The position numbers and the translations under genes are program-made. This document shows positions 1 through 6,703 of a stretch of 12,858 nt of DNA, piece by piece. The stretch's first letter is position 1, and every line of letters begins with the position of its first letter. Source of the stretch: an uncultured Pelagibacteraceae bacterium (lineage in GTDB: Bacteria > Pseudomonadota > Alphaproteobacteria > Pelagibacterales > Pelagibacteraceae); contig CACFEM010000022.1 of NCBI GenBank assembly GCA_902565325.1, forward strand, positions 1-12,858, written 5' to 3'. The notes under the pieces were generated by a model, which saw only the letters and a program-made list of their open reading frames with translations, was not told where the DNA came from and searched no databases.

Positions 1-870
1 GCTGGAACTGAGGGTAAAAAATTAACTAGCACGCAAATTAGAGATAGATTAGTTCAAGAAGCTCAAAATAACGTTGGAATTACATTTTCTGAAAACGAGG
101 GTAAAGACTCGTTTGTTGTTAGTGGTAGAGGTGAACTAATGTTAGAAATTCTTTTAACTCAAATGCGAAGAGAAGGTTTTGAAATGACAGTAAGTCCTCC
201 AAAAGTTTTATACAAAACTGATGAAAGTGGAAATAAACTTGAGCCGATTGAGGAAATTACTATGGACCTTGATGAAGAACATTCATCAAAAGTGATAGAT
301 TCTATGAACAGAAGAAAAGGTAAACTTATAGAATTAAAAGATACTGGAACTAATAAAAAAAGATTAATTTTTCATGCACCTACTAGAGGTTTGATGGGTT
401 ACACAAGTAGGTTTCTTACACTTACAAAAGGAAACGGAGTGATCAACAGAATATTCCATAGCTATGGTCCTTTTGAAGGAGAAATGGAAGGTAGAAGAAA
501 TGGAGCTTTAATCTCGATGGAACAAGGAAAAGCAGTTGCATTCGCGATATTTAATCTACAAGCAAGAGGAGAGATGTTTGTAACTCACAATGATGCTGTT
601 TATCCTGGAATGATAGTTGGTCTTTCACCTAAACCAGGTGATATGATTATTAATGTAATGAAGGGTAAAAAATTAACCAATATGAGAACTCAAGGTACTG
701 ATGAAAATGTTGTGCTCACACCCGTCAGAACAATGTCTATTGCCGAACAATTAAGTATGCTTAATACAGATGAAGCTTTAGAGATAACGCCAGACTCATG
801 CAGATTAAGAAAAGCAATTCTTGACCCCCACGAAAGAAAAAAAAGCGAAAAAGCTATAGCTGCTGCTTAA
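1..870 (+). CDS. typA: Translational GTPase TypA/BipA, C-terminal part (5' end outside window)
   Basis: Ribosome-associated GTPase of the EF-G/LepA-like family, involved in ribosome assembly and stress adaptation. The reading frame is open from base 1 and gives 289 residues, roughly the last half of a protein that is usually about 600 residues long. The GTPase domain lies upstream of the window. Visible family signatures are SGRGELMLEILL followed by MRREGFE and SPPKVLYK (domain III region), TRGLMGYTSRF, EQGKAVAFAIFNLQARGEMF, and the TypA-specific C-terminal stretch GKKLTNMRTQGTDENVVLTP. The tail is short and basic/alanine-rich. The apparent ATG at 139 is internal, because homology continues upstream of it without a break. 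The TAA stop lies inside a TTAA that also contains the stop of the convergent gene. Identification is very secure; only the partial extent limits it. Confidence 0.97.
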   Translation, partial: AGTEGKKLTSTQIRDRLVQEAQNNVGITFSENEGKDSFVVSGRGELMLEILLTQMRREGFEMTVSPPKVLYKTDESGNKLEPIEEITMDLDEEHSSKVIDSMNRRKGKLIELKDTGTNKKRLIFHAPTRGLMGYTSRFLTLTKGNGVINRIFHSYGPFEGEMEGRRNGALISMEQGKAVAFAIFNLQARGEMFVTHNDAVYPGMIVGLSPKPGDMIINVMKGKKLTNMRTQGTDENVVLTPVRTMSIAEQLSMLNTDEALEITPDSCRLRKAILDPHERKKSEKAIAAA

Positions 871-1514
871 TCAAAAGTTTTATCAACTAAATAAAGTCCT
901 AACGCAACGCATGGACCTATGCCAAATGCAAACAATAAAGTTCCTACACCCACTGTTCCTCCTAAATACCATCCAATACTAACAACTGAAATTTCTAATG
1001 TTGCTCTTACAACAGCTATAGGAAAATTAGTTAATTTTTGTAATCCTATCATAAGTCCATCTCTAGGGCCGGCTCCTAAATTTGATACTAAGTAAATACC
1101 CCCACCTATTCCAACTGTAATCACAGAAATTACAGCTAATAATAATTGATGAATATAATTTGATGGTGTAGGAACATACTTAATACAAAGATCAATCATA
1201 ATTGCAATAATCAAAGCATTAAATATTGTACCCATCCCTGGTTTTTGCCCAAGAGGTATCCATAAAATTAAAACAGCAATACTTATTAATAATGTGATAG
1301 TTCCAATAGTTAAATTAACATTTAAAGAAATACCTTGGGCTAAAACACTCCAAGGAGAGGCTCCTGTGAACGAAACAATTAACAACCCCTCACCTAATCC
1401 AAATAAAGACAAACCAAAGCATAAGAAAAAAAATGTAGAAAACTTTGGTTTAAAGTTAAATGGTTTTTCTGAGCTCCATTTTACTTTTGGAATTTTTTTT
1501 ATTTTTAAAAACAT
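867..1514 (-). CDS. YczE/YyaS/YitT-type integral membrane protein
   Basis: A 215-residue polytopic membrane protein of the YczE-like family (DUF6198 type); its molecular function is unknown. Hydrophobic segments lie at about residues 24-48, 67-88, 95-113, 122-143 and 186-210, with a weaker one near 165-183. Two similar loops, GASPWSVLAQGIS (51-63) and GAGPRDGLMIGL (147-158), look like the paired G-A-x-P-x-x-x-L elements of this family and imply an internal two-fold repeat. The N-terminal 20 residues are basic (KIKK, KVKW), predicting a cytoplasmic N-terminus. The start is the ATG at 1514, with no Shine-Dalgarno sequence in front. It is transcribed convergently with typA and its TAA shares bases 867-870 with the typA stop. 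It is divergent from the secreted protein at 1568. The family call is good; no substrate can be inferred. Confidence 0.8.
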   Translation of the reverse strand: MFLKIKKIPKVKWSSEKPFNFKPKFSTFFFLCFGLSLFGLGEGLLIVSFTGASPWSVLAQGISLNVNLTIGTITLLISIAVLILWIPLGQKPGMGTIFNALIIAIMIDLCIKYVPTPSNYIHQLLLAVISVITVGIGGGIYLVSNLGAGPRDGLMIGLQKLTNFPIAVVRATLEISVVSIGWYLGGTVGVGTLLFAFGIGPCVALGLYLVDKTFD

Positions 1515-1552
1515 AATTGTAATAAGCTATTTCTATTAATGAAAAATTCTAA

Positions 1553-1561
1553 TATTATAAA
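1553..1561 (+). promoter_or_regulatory. Candidate -10 box for a leaderless or near-leaderless mRNA of the DUF6134-like gene
   Basis: Overlapping TATTAT (1553-1558) and TATAAA (1556-1561) stand 6-9 nt before the ATG at 1568, and no Shine-Dalgarno sequence is present. With the usual distance of about 6-7 nt from -10 box to start site, transcription would begin at or a few bases before the A of the ATG. No convincing -35 box was found. The element overlaps the opposite-strand TATAAT of the neighbouring gene. Confidence 0.3.
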
Positions 1562-1583
1562 CAGCAAATGAAAAAGTTTTCAA
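1554..1583 (-). promoter_or_regulatory. Candidate sigma70-type promoter for the YczE-like gene
   Basis: On the minus strand, TTGAAA (1583-1578) is followed after 18 bp by a perfect TATAAT (1559-1554), about 40 bp before the ATG at 1514. The -35 box lies inside the first codons of the divergent secreted-protein gene, as expected where only 53 bp separate the two starts. In such AT-rich DNA a TATAAT alone means little; the added 5/6 match of the -35 box at acceptable spacing raises this to a reasonable candidate. Confidence 0.4.
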
Positions 1584-2248
1584 TTATTTTACTTATTGTA
1601 TTTTTTTCATCAATTTCTTTTGCTCATATAGGTCATTATAACAAATTCAATAAAATAGAAATGGAGATCTTAAGAAATGATGAGGTAATTGGTTATAATA
1701 ATTATTTTTTTGAAAGAGATGGTGAAAAAACGAGGGTAAAAAATCAATATAAGTTTGAGGTAAAATTACTATCTGCAACAATATTTAAAGTAGAAGGATA
1801 TGGGGAAGAAATTTATTTAAAAGATAATTTAATTTCTTTTCAATCAAAGACACTTCAAAATAAAAAAGAAAAATTTGTAAACTTAAAACTGGATAAAAAT
1901 AATAAAAAGTTTGATATAAAAGGATCTTCATATTCAGGTGAAGCTTCTGAAAAAAATATTATAGGAAATTGGTGGAGTCATAAAATTTTACAAGCAGAAA
2001 GCCAAATAAGTCCTATTTCTGGAAGTATAAAAGAACAAATAGTAACTTTTATTGGCAAAGAAAATATTTCAATTAATGGCAAACAATATGAAACAGATCA
2101 TTTCAAACTTACATCTAAAGATATGTCTCTACCTGAGGATAAAAAATTAAATTTTGATATTTGGCTTGATAAAAAAACTTCAGTAATTGTCAAAGTTACA
2201 TATAAAAGAATGGGGGATTGGGAATATCGCTTAAAAAATCTTGAATAA
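1568..2248 (+). CDS. Secreted DUF6134-like protein
   Basis: A 226-residue protein with a clear Sec signal peptide: MKK, a hydrophobic core at about residues 4-16, and a probable cleavage after SISFA (residue 19). The mature part therefore lies in the periplasm or beyond. It is rich in lysine, aromatic residues and alternating short polar/hydrophobic stretches, which suggests a beta-rich fold. Features such as an early G-x-x-x-x-x-N-K segment, a central NWWSHKIL, a segment of the form V-x-I-N-G-K-x-Y-E-T near residue 160, and a late FDIWLDKKTSVIVKVTYKRMGDWEYRL resemble the DUF6134 family, whose members follow this plan (beta strands, then a WLD segment). The function is unknown. The stop is 2 bp from the stop of the convergent FAD enzyme gene. 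The secretion call is strong; the family call is moderate. Confidence 0.65.
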   Translation: MKKFSIILLIVFFSSISFAHIGHYNKFNKIEMEILRNDEVIGYNNYFFERDGEKTRVKNQYKFEVKLLSATIFKVEGYGEEIYLKDNLISFQSKTLQNKKEKFVNLKLDKNNKKFDIKGSSYSGEASEKNIIGNWWSHKILQAESQISPISGSIKEQIVTFIGKENISINGKQYETDHFKLTSKDMSLPEDKKLNFDIWLDKKTSVIVKVTYKRMGDWEYRLKNLE

Positions 2249-2250
2249 AA

Positions 2251-3222
2251 TTATTTATTTATTTTTTTAAAAAGATCATTTGCACTCATCCATCCAGCTT
2301 CAACCCTAGGTCCCACAAACCAGTCTCCACATACTCCTAAATTTAATTTAGTATTCCAATAACTTTTGACTTTAAAGGGCCTAGAATTTGAAGAATATTT
2401 CCAACCATGGTTTAATGAAGTTAATATTTTTGTTTTTTTAATTCCAGTAAGTTTAAAAAATCGATCAATTAAAATCTTTGAATTTTTTTCTTTATTTTCT
2501 CTATTTTTATTTATTTTTTTGTTTGCCCATAGATTTGTGCTTTGTAAAGTCCATAAATCATTATTACTTTTAAATCTTTTTTTACTATTTTCTTTAGCGG
2601 CCCATCCTAAAATCTTATCGTCAAACAAATAACTCGATATGTTTTTATTTGTTTTTTTAATTTCGATCATGACTGTAATATTTGCATCCATTTTAATTTT
2701 TTGCTTGATGAATGATTCATCTATAAATTTTTTTGATAATTTTTTTAATTGTGGGAAAGGACAAGTTAATATTAATTTATCATAATATTTTATTTGGTTG
2801 TTCTTAAAATCTAATTTCCATTTATCATTTATAAATTGAATCTTCTCTAACTCACTTTGAAAGTTACATTTTATATTCTTTATCAAATGTTTGCTGATAT
2901 CATTATTACCTTTGCAACCAATTATTTTAATATGATTTTTATTTTCTTTTTTTAATTTGTTTAAAAAAATATGTTTGCCACTCCATATTTTTAGAATTTT
3001 TTTTTTACATAAATTTGTAATAAATTTCTTAAATTGTATTGATTTTGGAGAAATATATTGAGCTCCATGGTCAAATCCTTTTGACTTATTTAATCTTTTA
3101 AAGGAAGATCTGCCACCTGGACCTCGAGCTTTATCATAAATATGTACAGAATTTTTTTTGCTCAAAAGATTAGCTATTGTCGCTCCTGAAATTCCAGAGC
3201 CTATTACACAATAACTGCTCAT
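2251..3222 (-). CDS. Renalase-like NAD(P)/FAD-dependent oxidoreductase
   Basis: A 323-residue flavoprotein of the COG3380/renalase-like amine-oxidase superfamily. An N-terminal Rossmann motif VIGSGISGATIA (G8, G10, G13) is followed by D30 at the end of the second beta strand, then KARGPGGRSS (31-40) and DHGAQY (51-56), both typical of this group. Near the C-terminus, VCGDWFVGPRVEAGW (from about residue 297) is the second FAD-contact motif ending in a helix cap. The middle section carries GWAAKENSKK and a WTLQ segment where the family has its substrate-side W-x-A-R-x-S and W-V-L-Q elements. The substrate is not predictable. The ATG at 3222 overlaps the TGA of pmbA (ATGA, 3219-3222), which indicates translational coupling, and AGGA lies just upstream within pmbA. 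It is the last gene of the tldD-pmbA unit. The sequence is unusually lysine/asparagine-rich even for this window, but no frameshift is apparent. Confidence 0.85.
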   Translation of the reverse strand: MSSYCVIGSGISGATIANLLSKKNSVHIYDKARGPGGRSSFKRLNKSKGFDHGAQYISPKSIQFKKFITNLCKKKILKIWSGKHIFLNKLKKENKNHIKIIGCKGNNDISKHLIKNIKCNFQSELEKIQFINDKWKLDFKNNQIKYYDKLILTCPFPQLKKLSKKFIDESFIKQKIKMDANITVMIEIKKTNKNISSYLFDDKILGWAAKENSKKRFKSNNDLWTLQSTNLWANKKINKNRENKEKNSKILIDRFFKLTGIKKTKILTSLNHGWKYSSNSRPFKVKSYWNTKLNLGVCGDWFVGPRVEAGWMSANDLFKKINK

Positions 3223-4535
3223 TTTCCTGCAACAGTCATACCTTCTATCATCATAGTTGGTGAATTAACTGAATATTCGAATTCTAAATCATTAGCTAAA
3301 GTTATATTTTTAAACATATCCTTAAAATTACCAGCAATTGTTATTTCATTAACAGGATATTTAAATTCTCCATCTTCAACCAAAAAACCAGTCGCCCCTA
3401 CTGAATAATCTCCTGTTACAAGATTAGATCCGTGACCAATAGTTTCAGTAATATAAAGACTTTTTGAATTTTTTTTCAGAAGATCTTCATAGCTTATATT
3501 TCCATTTTCAAAATATAAATTAGTGGTTCCACCACTTCTTCCATTTGATTGTAAATTTATTTTTTTTCCATTGTAAGTGTCAACCAGGTAATTTTTAAGT
3601 ATTCCATTCTCTATAAGTTGTAATGTATTAGAGTTTACGCCCTCTGAATCAAAATTTTGAGAACCCATTCCTTTAATTATATCTGGTTTATCAATTACAT
3701 TTATCGAATTGACAAAAACCTGTTGATCCATTTTATCCTTTAAAAATGAAGTGCCTCTTGCAATTGCAGAGGCAGATATTGCACTTGCAAAAACACTTAA
3801 CATTCCTTTTGAAATTCTTTTATCAAAAATTATGCTTATCTTCTCGCTTCCAATTTTGTTAGGGCTCAATTTTCTAATAGTTTGCTCGGCAGCTTTATTT
3901 CCAAGATCTGGTGCTTGCTTAATATCAGATAAATGACGTTTGCTAGAAAATTCATAGTCTCTTTCCATGCTATTTTCATCTTTTGCAACTGTTAAGCAAG
4001 AAGCAGTAAAAGAAGAAGTTTTATAACCGTCACAAAAACCGTCACTATTAGCTAATATAAAATTTGATTTATTTTCAGTAAAACTAGATTCTGTATTTAT
4101 AATTTGCTTATTTGATGAAGCAGCCTCCTCTAAATCTTTTAAATATTTTATTTTTTTATCGTTTTCAAATCTTGTTTCATCATACAAATTAAGGCTACTA
4201 ATTTGTTTGGCTAATAAATTTTTATCAGGCAAAGAATTAAATTCATCCTCTGGTGTAATTTTTGTAGTTTCAAAGCACTTTTCAATTAAAGTTTTTATAT
4301 TTTCATCTAGTAAATTTGATGATGAAATTGATGATCTTCTTTTACCTAAATAAGTTTCTATACTTAATGCCAATCCATCTGATCTATCTGAGGCTTCTAG
4401 GGATTTATTTCTAAAATTAACTGTTTCTGAAATTGAGTGACCAACTGTAACACTTGCATCAGTTGCTCCCATTTTTTTTGCCAAATCTAAACAATATGAA
4501 GCTTTAGATTTTAGAAATTCTTGATCCTTAACCAT
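3219..4535 (-). CDS. pmbA: TldD/PmbA family protein PmbA (TldE), non-catalytic partner of the TldD peptidase
   Basis: A 438-residue protein of peptidase family U62. In enterobacteria TldE (PmbA) pairs with TldD to form a zinc peptidase that trims peptides such as microcin B17 and the CcdA antitoxin. This copy lacks the HExxxH metal motif; the corresponding helix reads ISKGMLSVFASAISAS (241-256), as expected for TldE. Conserved segments include RSGGTTNLYFENG (333-345), IGHGSNLVTGDYSVGATGFLVEDGE (366-390, quoted in part from the family core), EITIAGNFKDMFKNI (397-411) and a C-terminal PTMMIEGMTVAGK. Length is normal for the family. The ATG at 4535 is 2 bp after the tldD stop, and no Shine-Dalgarno sequence is visible, so translation is probably coupled to tldD. 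Its TGA overlaps the start of the FAD oxidoreductase gene. Confidence 0.94.
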   Translation of the reverse strand: MVKDQEFLKSKASYCLDLAKKMGATDASVTVGHSISETVNFRNKSLEASDRSDGLALSIETYLGKRRSSISSSNLLDENIKTLIEKCFETTKITPEDEFNSLPDKNLLAKQISSLNLYDETRFENDKKIKYLKDLEEAASSNKQIINTESSFTENKSNFILANSDGFCDGYKTSSFTASCLTVAKDENSMERDYEFSSKRHLSDIKQAPDLGNKAAEQTIRKLSPNKIGSEKISIIFDKRISKGMLSVFASAISASAIARGTSFLKDKMDQQVFVNSINVIDKPDIIKGMGSQNFDSEGVNSNTLQLIENGILKNYLVDTYNGKKINLQSNGRSGGTTNLYFENGNISYEDLLKKNSKSLYITETIGHGSNLVTGDYSVGATGFLVEDGEFKYPVNEITIAGNFKDMFKNITLANDLEFEYSVNSPTMMIEGMTVAGK

Positions 4536-4537
4536 AA

Positions 4538-5950
4538 TTAAAGTTTTGTTCCACCAACTGTCATTTTATCAATTAAAATTGAAGGTTGAGCGACTCCCAC
4601 AGGAACTCCTTGTCCTGCCTTTCCACAAGTTCCTATACCTGGGTCTAACATCATATCATTTCCTACCATCGATACTTCTTTAAGTATTGATGGTCCATCA
4701 CCAATAAGTGTTGCGCCTTTAATTGGAGATCCAATTTTACCATTATTTATTTCGTAAGCCTCAGTACAATTAAATACAAATTTTCCAGATGTAATATCCA
4801 CCTGGCCACCTCCAAAACTTACTGCAAAAATTCCTTTATCAACAGATTTGATCATTTCGTCTTGAGTTTGATTTCCACTTAACATCATTGTATTTCTCAT
4901 TCTTGGTAACACGACATGTCTATAATTTTCTCTTCTTCCAGACCCAGTGGATCTTGTATTCATTAATCTTGCATTATGCCTGTCTTGCATAAAATTTTTA
5001 AGAATACCGTTTTCAATTAAAACTGTTCGCTCAGTTGGTGTTCCCTCATCATCAATTGTTAAACTACCTCTTCTATTATCTATCGTACCGTCATCAACAA
5101 TTGTTACTCCCTCACTTGCAACTTTTTCACCCATAAGATTATGAAATGCTGATGTTTTTTTTCTATTAAAATCTCCTTCAAGACCATGACCGATTGCTTC
5201 ATGAATTAATATAGCTGGCCAACCAGGTCCTAAAACTACTTTCATCTCACCAGCAGGTGCTGGTTTACTTTCTAAATTTACTGATGCTATCCTAAAAGCC
5301 TCTTCACAAACATTTTTCCAATTGTCATTTTTTAAATAGTCATCATAAGATTGTCTGCCACCAATTCCATATACACCTGTTTCTTTTCTTCCATTTTTTT
5401 CTAACATCACAGACACATTAAATCTAATTAATGGACGTACATCAGTAAGCGACTCTCCACCTGACCGAATAATCTCTATTGATTTTTGTTCACCAGCAAA
5501 ACTAGCTGTCACTTGTTTTACTGATCCATCTTTTTTTCTTAAAAATTCATTTACTTTATTTAAGACTTCTAATTTTGAATTTAACGTTTTTTGTTCAATT
5601 GGATTAATATCTTTATAAAATTTTTTATTAGATTTTGGAATTTCATGATTGTATGTGCCTTTAATTGATTTCAGAGTTGATTTAAGATTTTCTGAAGAAT
5701 TTTTTAATGAGTCTTTTGATATTTCATTTGAATATGAATAAGCAACAACCTCGTTTGAGATAGCCCTAAAACCAAATCCCAAATCAGAGCTGTAGTTTGA
5801 GCTTTTTATTTTGTTATCATCTAGCAAAATTGACTCTGATTTAGACTCCTCTAGATAAAGCTCGCCATCATCACAATTGTTAAGTGTTTCAGATACTAAT
5901 TTATCTGCGTCTTGTCTTGTTAAATCTGATTTATTAAAGAAATTACTCAT
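4538..5950 (-). CDS. tldD: Metallopeptidase TldD
   Basis: A 470-residue catalytic subunit of the TldD-TldE zinc peptidase, a cytosolic enzyme that degrades partly unfolded peptides through a narrow internal cavity. The metal motif HEAIGH is at residues 250-255 and fits HExxxH; C442 in TCGKAGQG corresponds to the third zinc ligand of the E. coli enzyme. Further highly conserved blocks are EGDFNRKKTS (258-267), IDDEGTPTERTVLIENGILK (299-318), STGSGRRENYRH (334-345), GGGQVDITSGKFVF (380-393) and KGATLIGDGP (411-420). Length and order match the family. It is followed 2 bp later by its partner gene pmbA; in E. coli the two genes are unlinked, so this pairing supports heterodimer function. No precursor-peptide gene is visible nearby. 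The start ATG at 5950 is preceded by AAGGTGA, close enough to be a poorly spaced Shine-Dalgarno sequence. Confidence 0.97.
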   Translation of the reverse strand: MSNFFNKSDLTRQDADKLVSETLNNCDDGELYLEESKSESILLDDNKIKSSNYSSDLGFGFRAISNEVVAYSYSNEISKDSLKNSSENLKSTLKSIKGTYNHEIPKSNKKFYKDINPIEQKTLNSKLEVLNKVNEFLRKKDGSVKQVTASFAGEQKSIEIIRSGGESLTDVRPLIRFNVSVMLEKNGRKETGVYGIGGRQSYDDYLKNDNWKNVCEEAFRIASVNLESKPAPAGEMKVVLGPGWPAILIHEAIGHGLEGDFNRKKTSAFHNLMGEKVASEGVTIVDDGTIDNRRGSLTIDDEGTPTERTVLIENGILKNFMQDRHNARLMNTRSTGSGRRENYRHVVLPRMRNTMMLSGNQTQDEMIKSVDKGIFAVSFGGGQVDITSGKFVFNCTEAYEINNGKIGSPIKGATLIGDGPSILKEVSMVGNDMMLDPGIGTCGKAGQGVPVGVAQPSILIDKMTVGGTKL

Positions 5951-5956
5951 TCACCT

Positions 5957-5984
5957 TAAATAGTAGTTTGTTGATAATTTTCAA
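5957..5984 (-). promoter_or_regulatory. Candidate promoter for tldD-pmbA-FAD oxidoreductase unit
   Basis: On the minus strand, TTGAAA (5984-5979), a 16-bp spacer and TATTTA (5962-5957) precede the tldD ATG at 5950 by only 6 nt, so the mRNA would have almost no leader. It lies in the 85-bp gap between tldD and the divergent DCC gene, the largest gap in the window. The same gap should hold the DCC promoter: AT-rich TAATTA/AATTAT (6023-6029) lies 6-7 nt before that ATG, with no clear -35 box. A TGTACA palindrome sits at 6001-6006 between the two. Weak to moderate support. Confidence 0.35.
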
Positions 5985-6035
5985 CTGATCATTTTACGCA
6001 TGTACAATTTCTTACTTAAAGTTAATTATTATTAA

Positions 6036-6383
6036 ATGAAAGTATATTTTAATAATTCTTGTAAAATCTGTAGATCGGAAATTAACTTATATAAAAAAGA
6101 AAATATCAAAGATATTGATTGGATAGATATAACTAATAATTCGGATGCTGAAAAAGAAACATCAAGAAATGATAGAGAATTGTTAAGAAGGCTACATGTT
6201 AAAGAAAACGGTAAAATTATTCAGGGGGCAGAGGCATTTCTTTATGTTTGGAAAAAAATTCCAAAATATAAATTTTTATATAAATTTTTTAAACTACCAA
6301 TAATTTTCACAATCTTTAAATATGGGTATGAAATGGTTGCCTTTTTTTTATATTTGAAAAATAAAAAACAACTCAAAAACTAA
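6036..6383 (+). CDS. DCC-family (DUF393) thiol-disulfide oxidoreductase-like protein
   Basis: A 115-residue protein of the DCC family, predicted thioredoxin-fold redox proteins. The N-terminus runs MKVYFNNSCKIC, with the CxxC pair at C9 and C12 directly after the first beta strand. A later block, LHVKENGKIIQGAEAFLYVW (53-72), matches the family pattern H-V-x-x-x-G-x-x-x-x-G-x-x-A-F-x-x-x-W. The usual acidic residue of the Y-D-G-x-C-x-x-C motif is replaced by asparagine (N6/N7), which may alter redox behaviour. The C-terminal 40 residues are aromatic and basic (a segment near 87-106 could contact membrane). It is divergent from tldD and converges on the next gene with a 4-bp CTAA overlap of stops. 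No Shine-Dalgarno sequence precedes the ATG. The natural substrate is unknown. Confidence 0.85.
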   Translation: MKVYFNNSCKICRSEINLYKKENIKDIDWIDITNNSDAEKETSRNDRELLRRLHVKENGKIIQGAEAFLYVWKKIPKYKFLYKFFKLPIIFTIFKYGYEMVAFFLYLKNKKQLKN

Positions 6384-6673
6384 GTTAAGAAAAATATTAA
6401 AAATTCACTAAGTAAAGACATAGATAACAAGAACATTATTAATAAAATTGAGTACATTAGAGTTATAACTCTATTTCTTTTTCTTCTCAGTCTAACAAAA
6501 GTTTTATCATCAAGATCTGAGATATCTCTTTCACCTATAACTGGATAATCATAACTCCATCGCCATGTAGATTGGCCTAATCTAGAGTCGAGACTATTAA
6601 AATATCTTATCCATGCAAGAACATATCTAAATACTAAATATAAAATTATCATTAATGCAGATGAAAATAACAT
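6380..6673 (-). CDS. Small two-helix membrane protein, unknown family
   Basis: A 97-residue protein I do not recognise. Two hydrophobic helices (about 2-22 and 69-96) flank a polar loop of about 45 residues. The loop begins with an aromatic/basic face (WIRYFNSLDSR), contains the tryptophan-rich QSTWRWSYDYP and an acidic patch (GERDISDLDD), and ends in a strongly basic RLRRKRNR (61-68) just before the second helix. By the positive-inside rule the loop end next to helix 2 should be cytoplasmic, giving a hairpin with both termini outside. It is the last gene of the minus-strand unit, 30 bp after the coiled-coil gene, and its TAG stop overlaps the stop of the DCC gene by 4 bp. Its compact context and sensible hydrophobic layout argue that it is a real gene. 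Confidence 0.7.
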   Translation of the reverse strand: MLFSSALMIILYLVFRYVLAWIRYFNSLDSRLGQSTWRWSYDYPVIGERDISDLDDKTFVRLRRKRNRVITLMYSILLIMFLLSMSLLSEFLIFFLT

Positions 6674-6703
6674 TCTAAATGATACTTAATAATTTATGAT
6701 AAT

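Noticed and set aside
13..682. Similar stretches GGTAAAAAATTAAC at about 13-26 and 663-676 as a possible repeat
   Set aside because: Both encode G-K-K-L-T in typA; the similarity follows from codon bias and is too short to be a repeat.
1493..1500. Run of eight T near the 5' end of the YczE-like gene as a terminator
   Set aside because: No stem precedes it on either strand; it is lysine-codon-rich coding sequence read in reverse.
1294..1539. Open frame of 81 codons on the plus strand
   Set aside because: Antisense to the YczE-like gene, ends in the divergent gap, and its product is low-complexity lysine/asparagine-rich without family features.
2366..2632. Open frame of 88 codons on the plus strand with hydrophobic content
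   Set aside because: Antisense to the FAD oxidoreductase gene; the hydrophobic run of Phe/Leu is the complement of lysine/asparagine codons.
3751..5144. Short plus-strand frames at 3751-3936 and 4947-5144
   Set aside because: Both are antisense within the well-supported pmbA and tldD genes.
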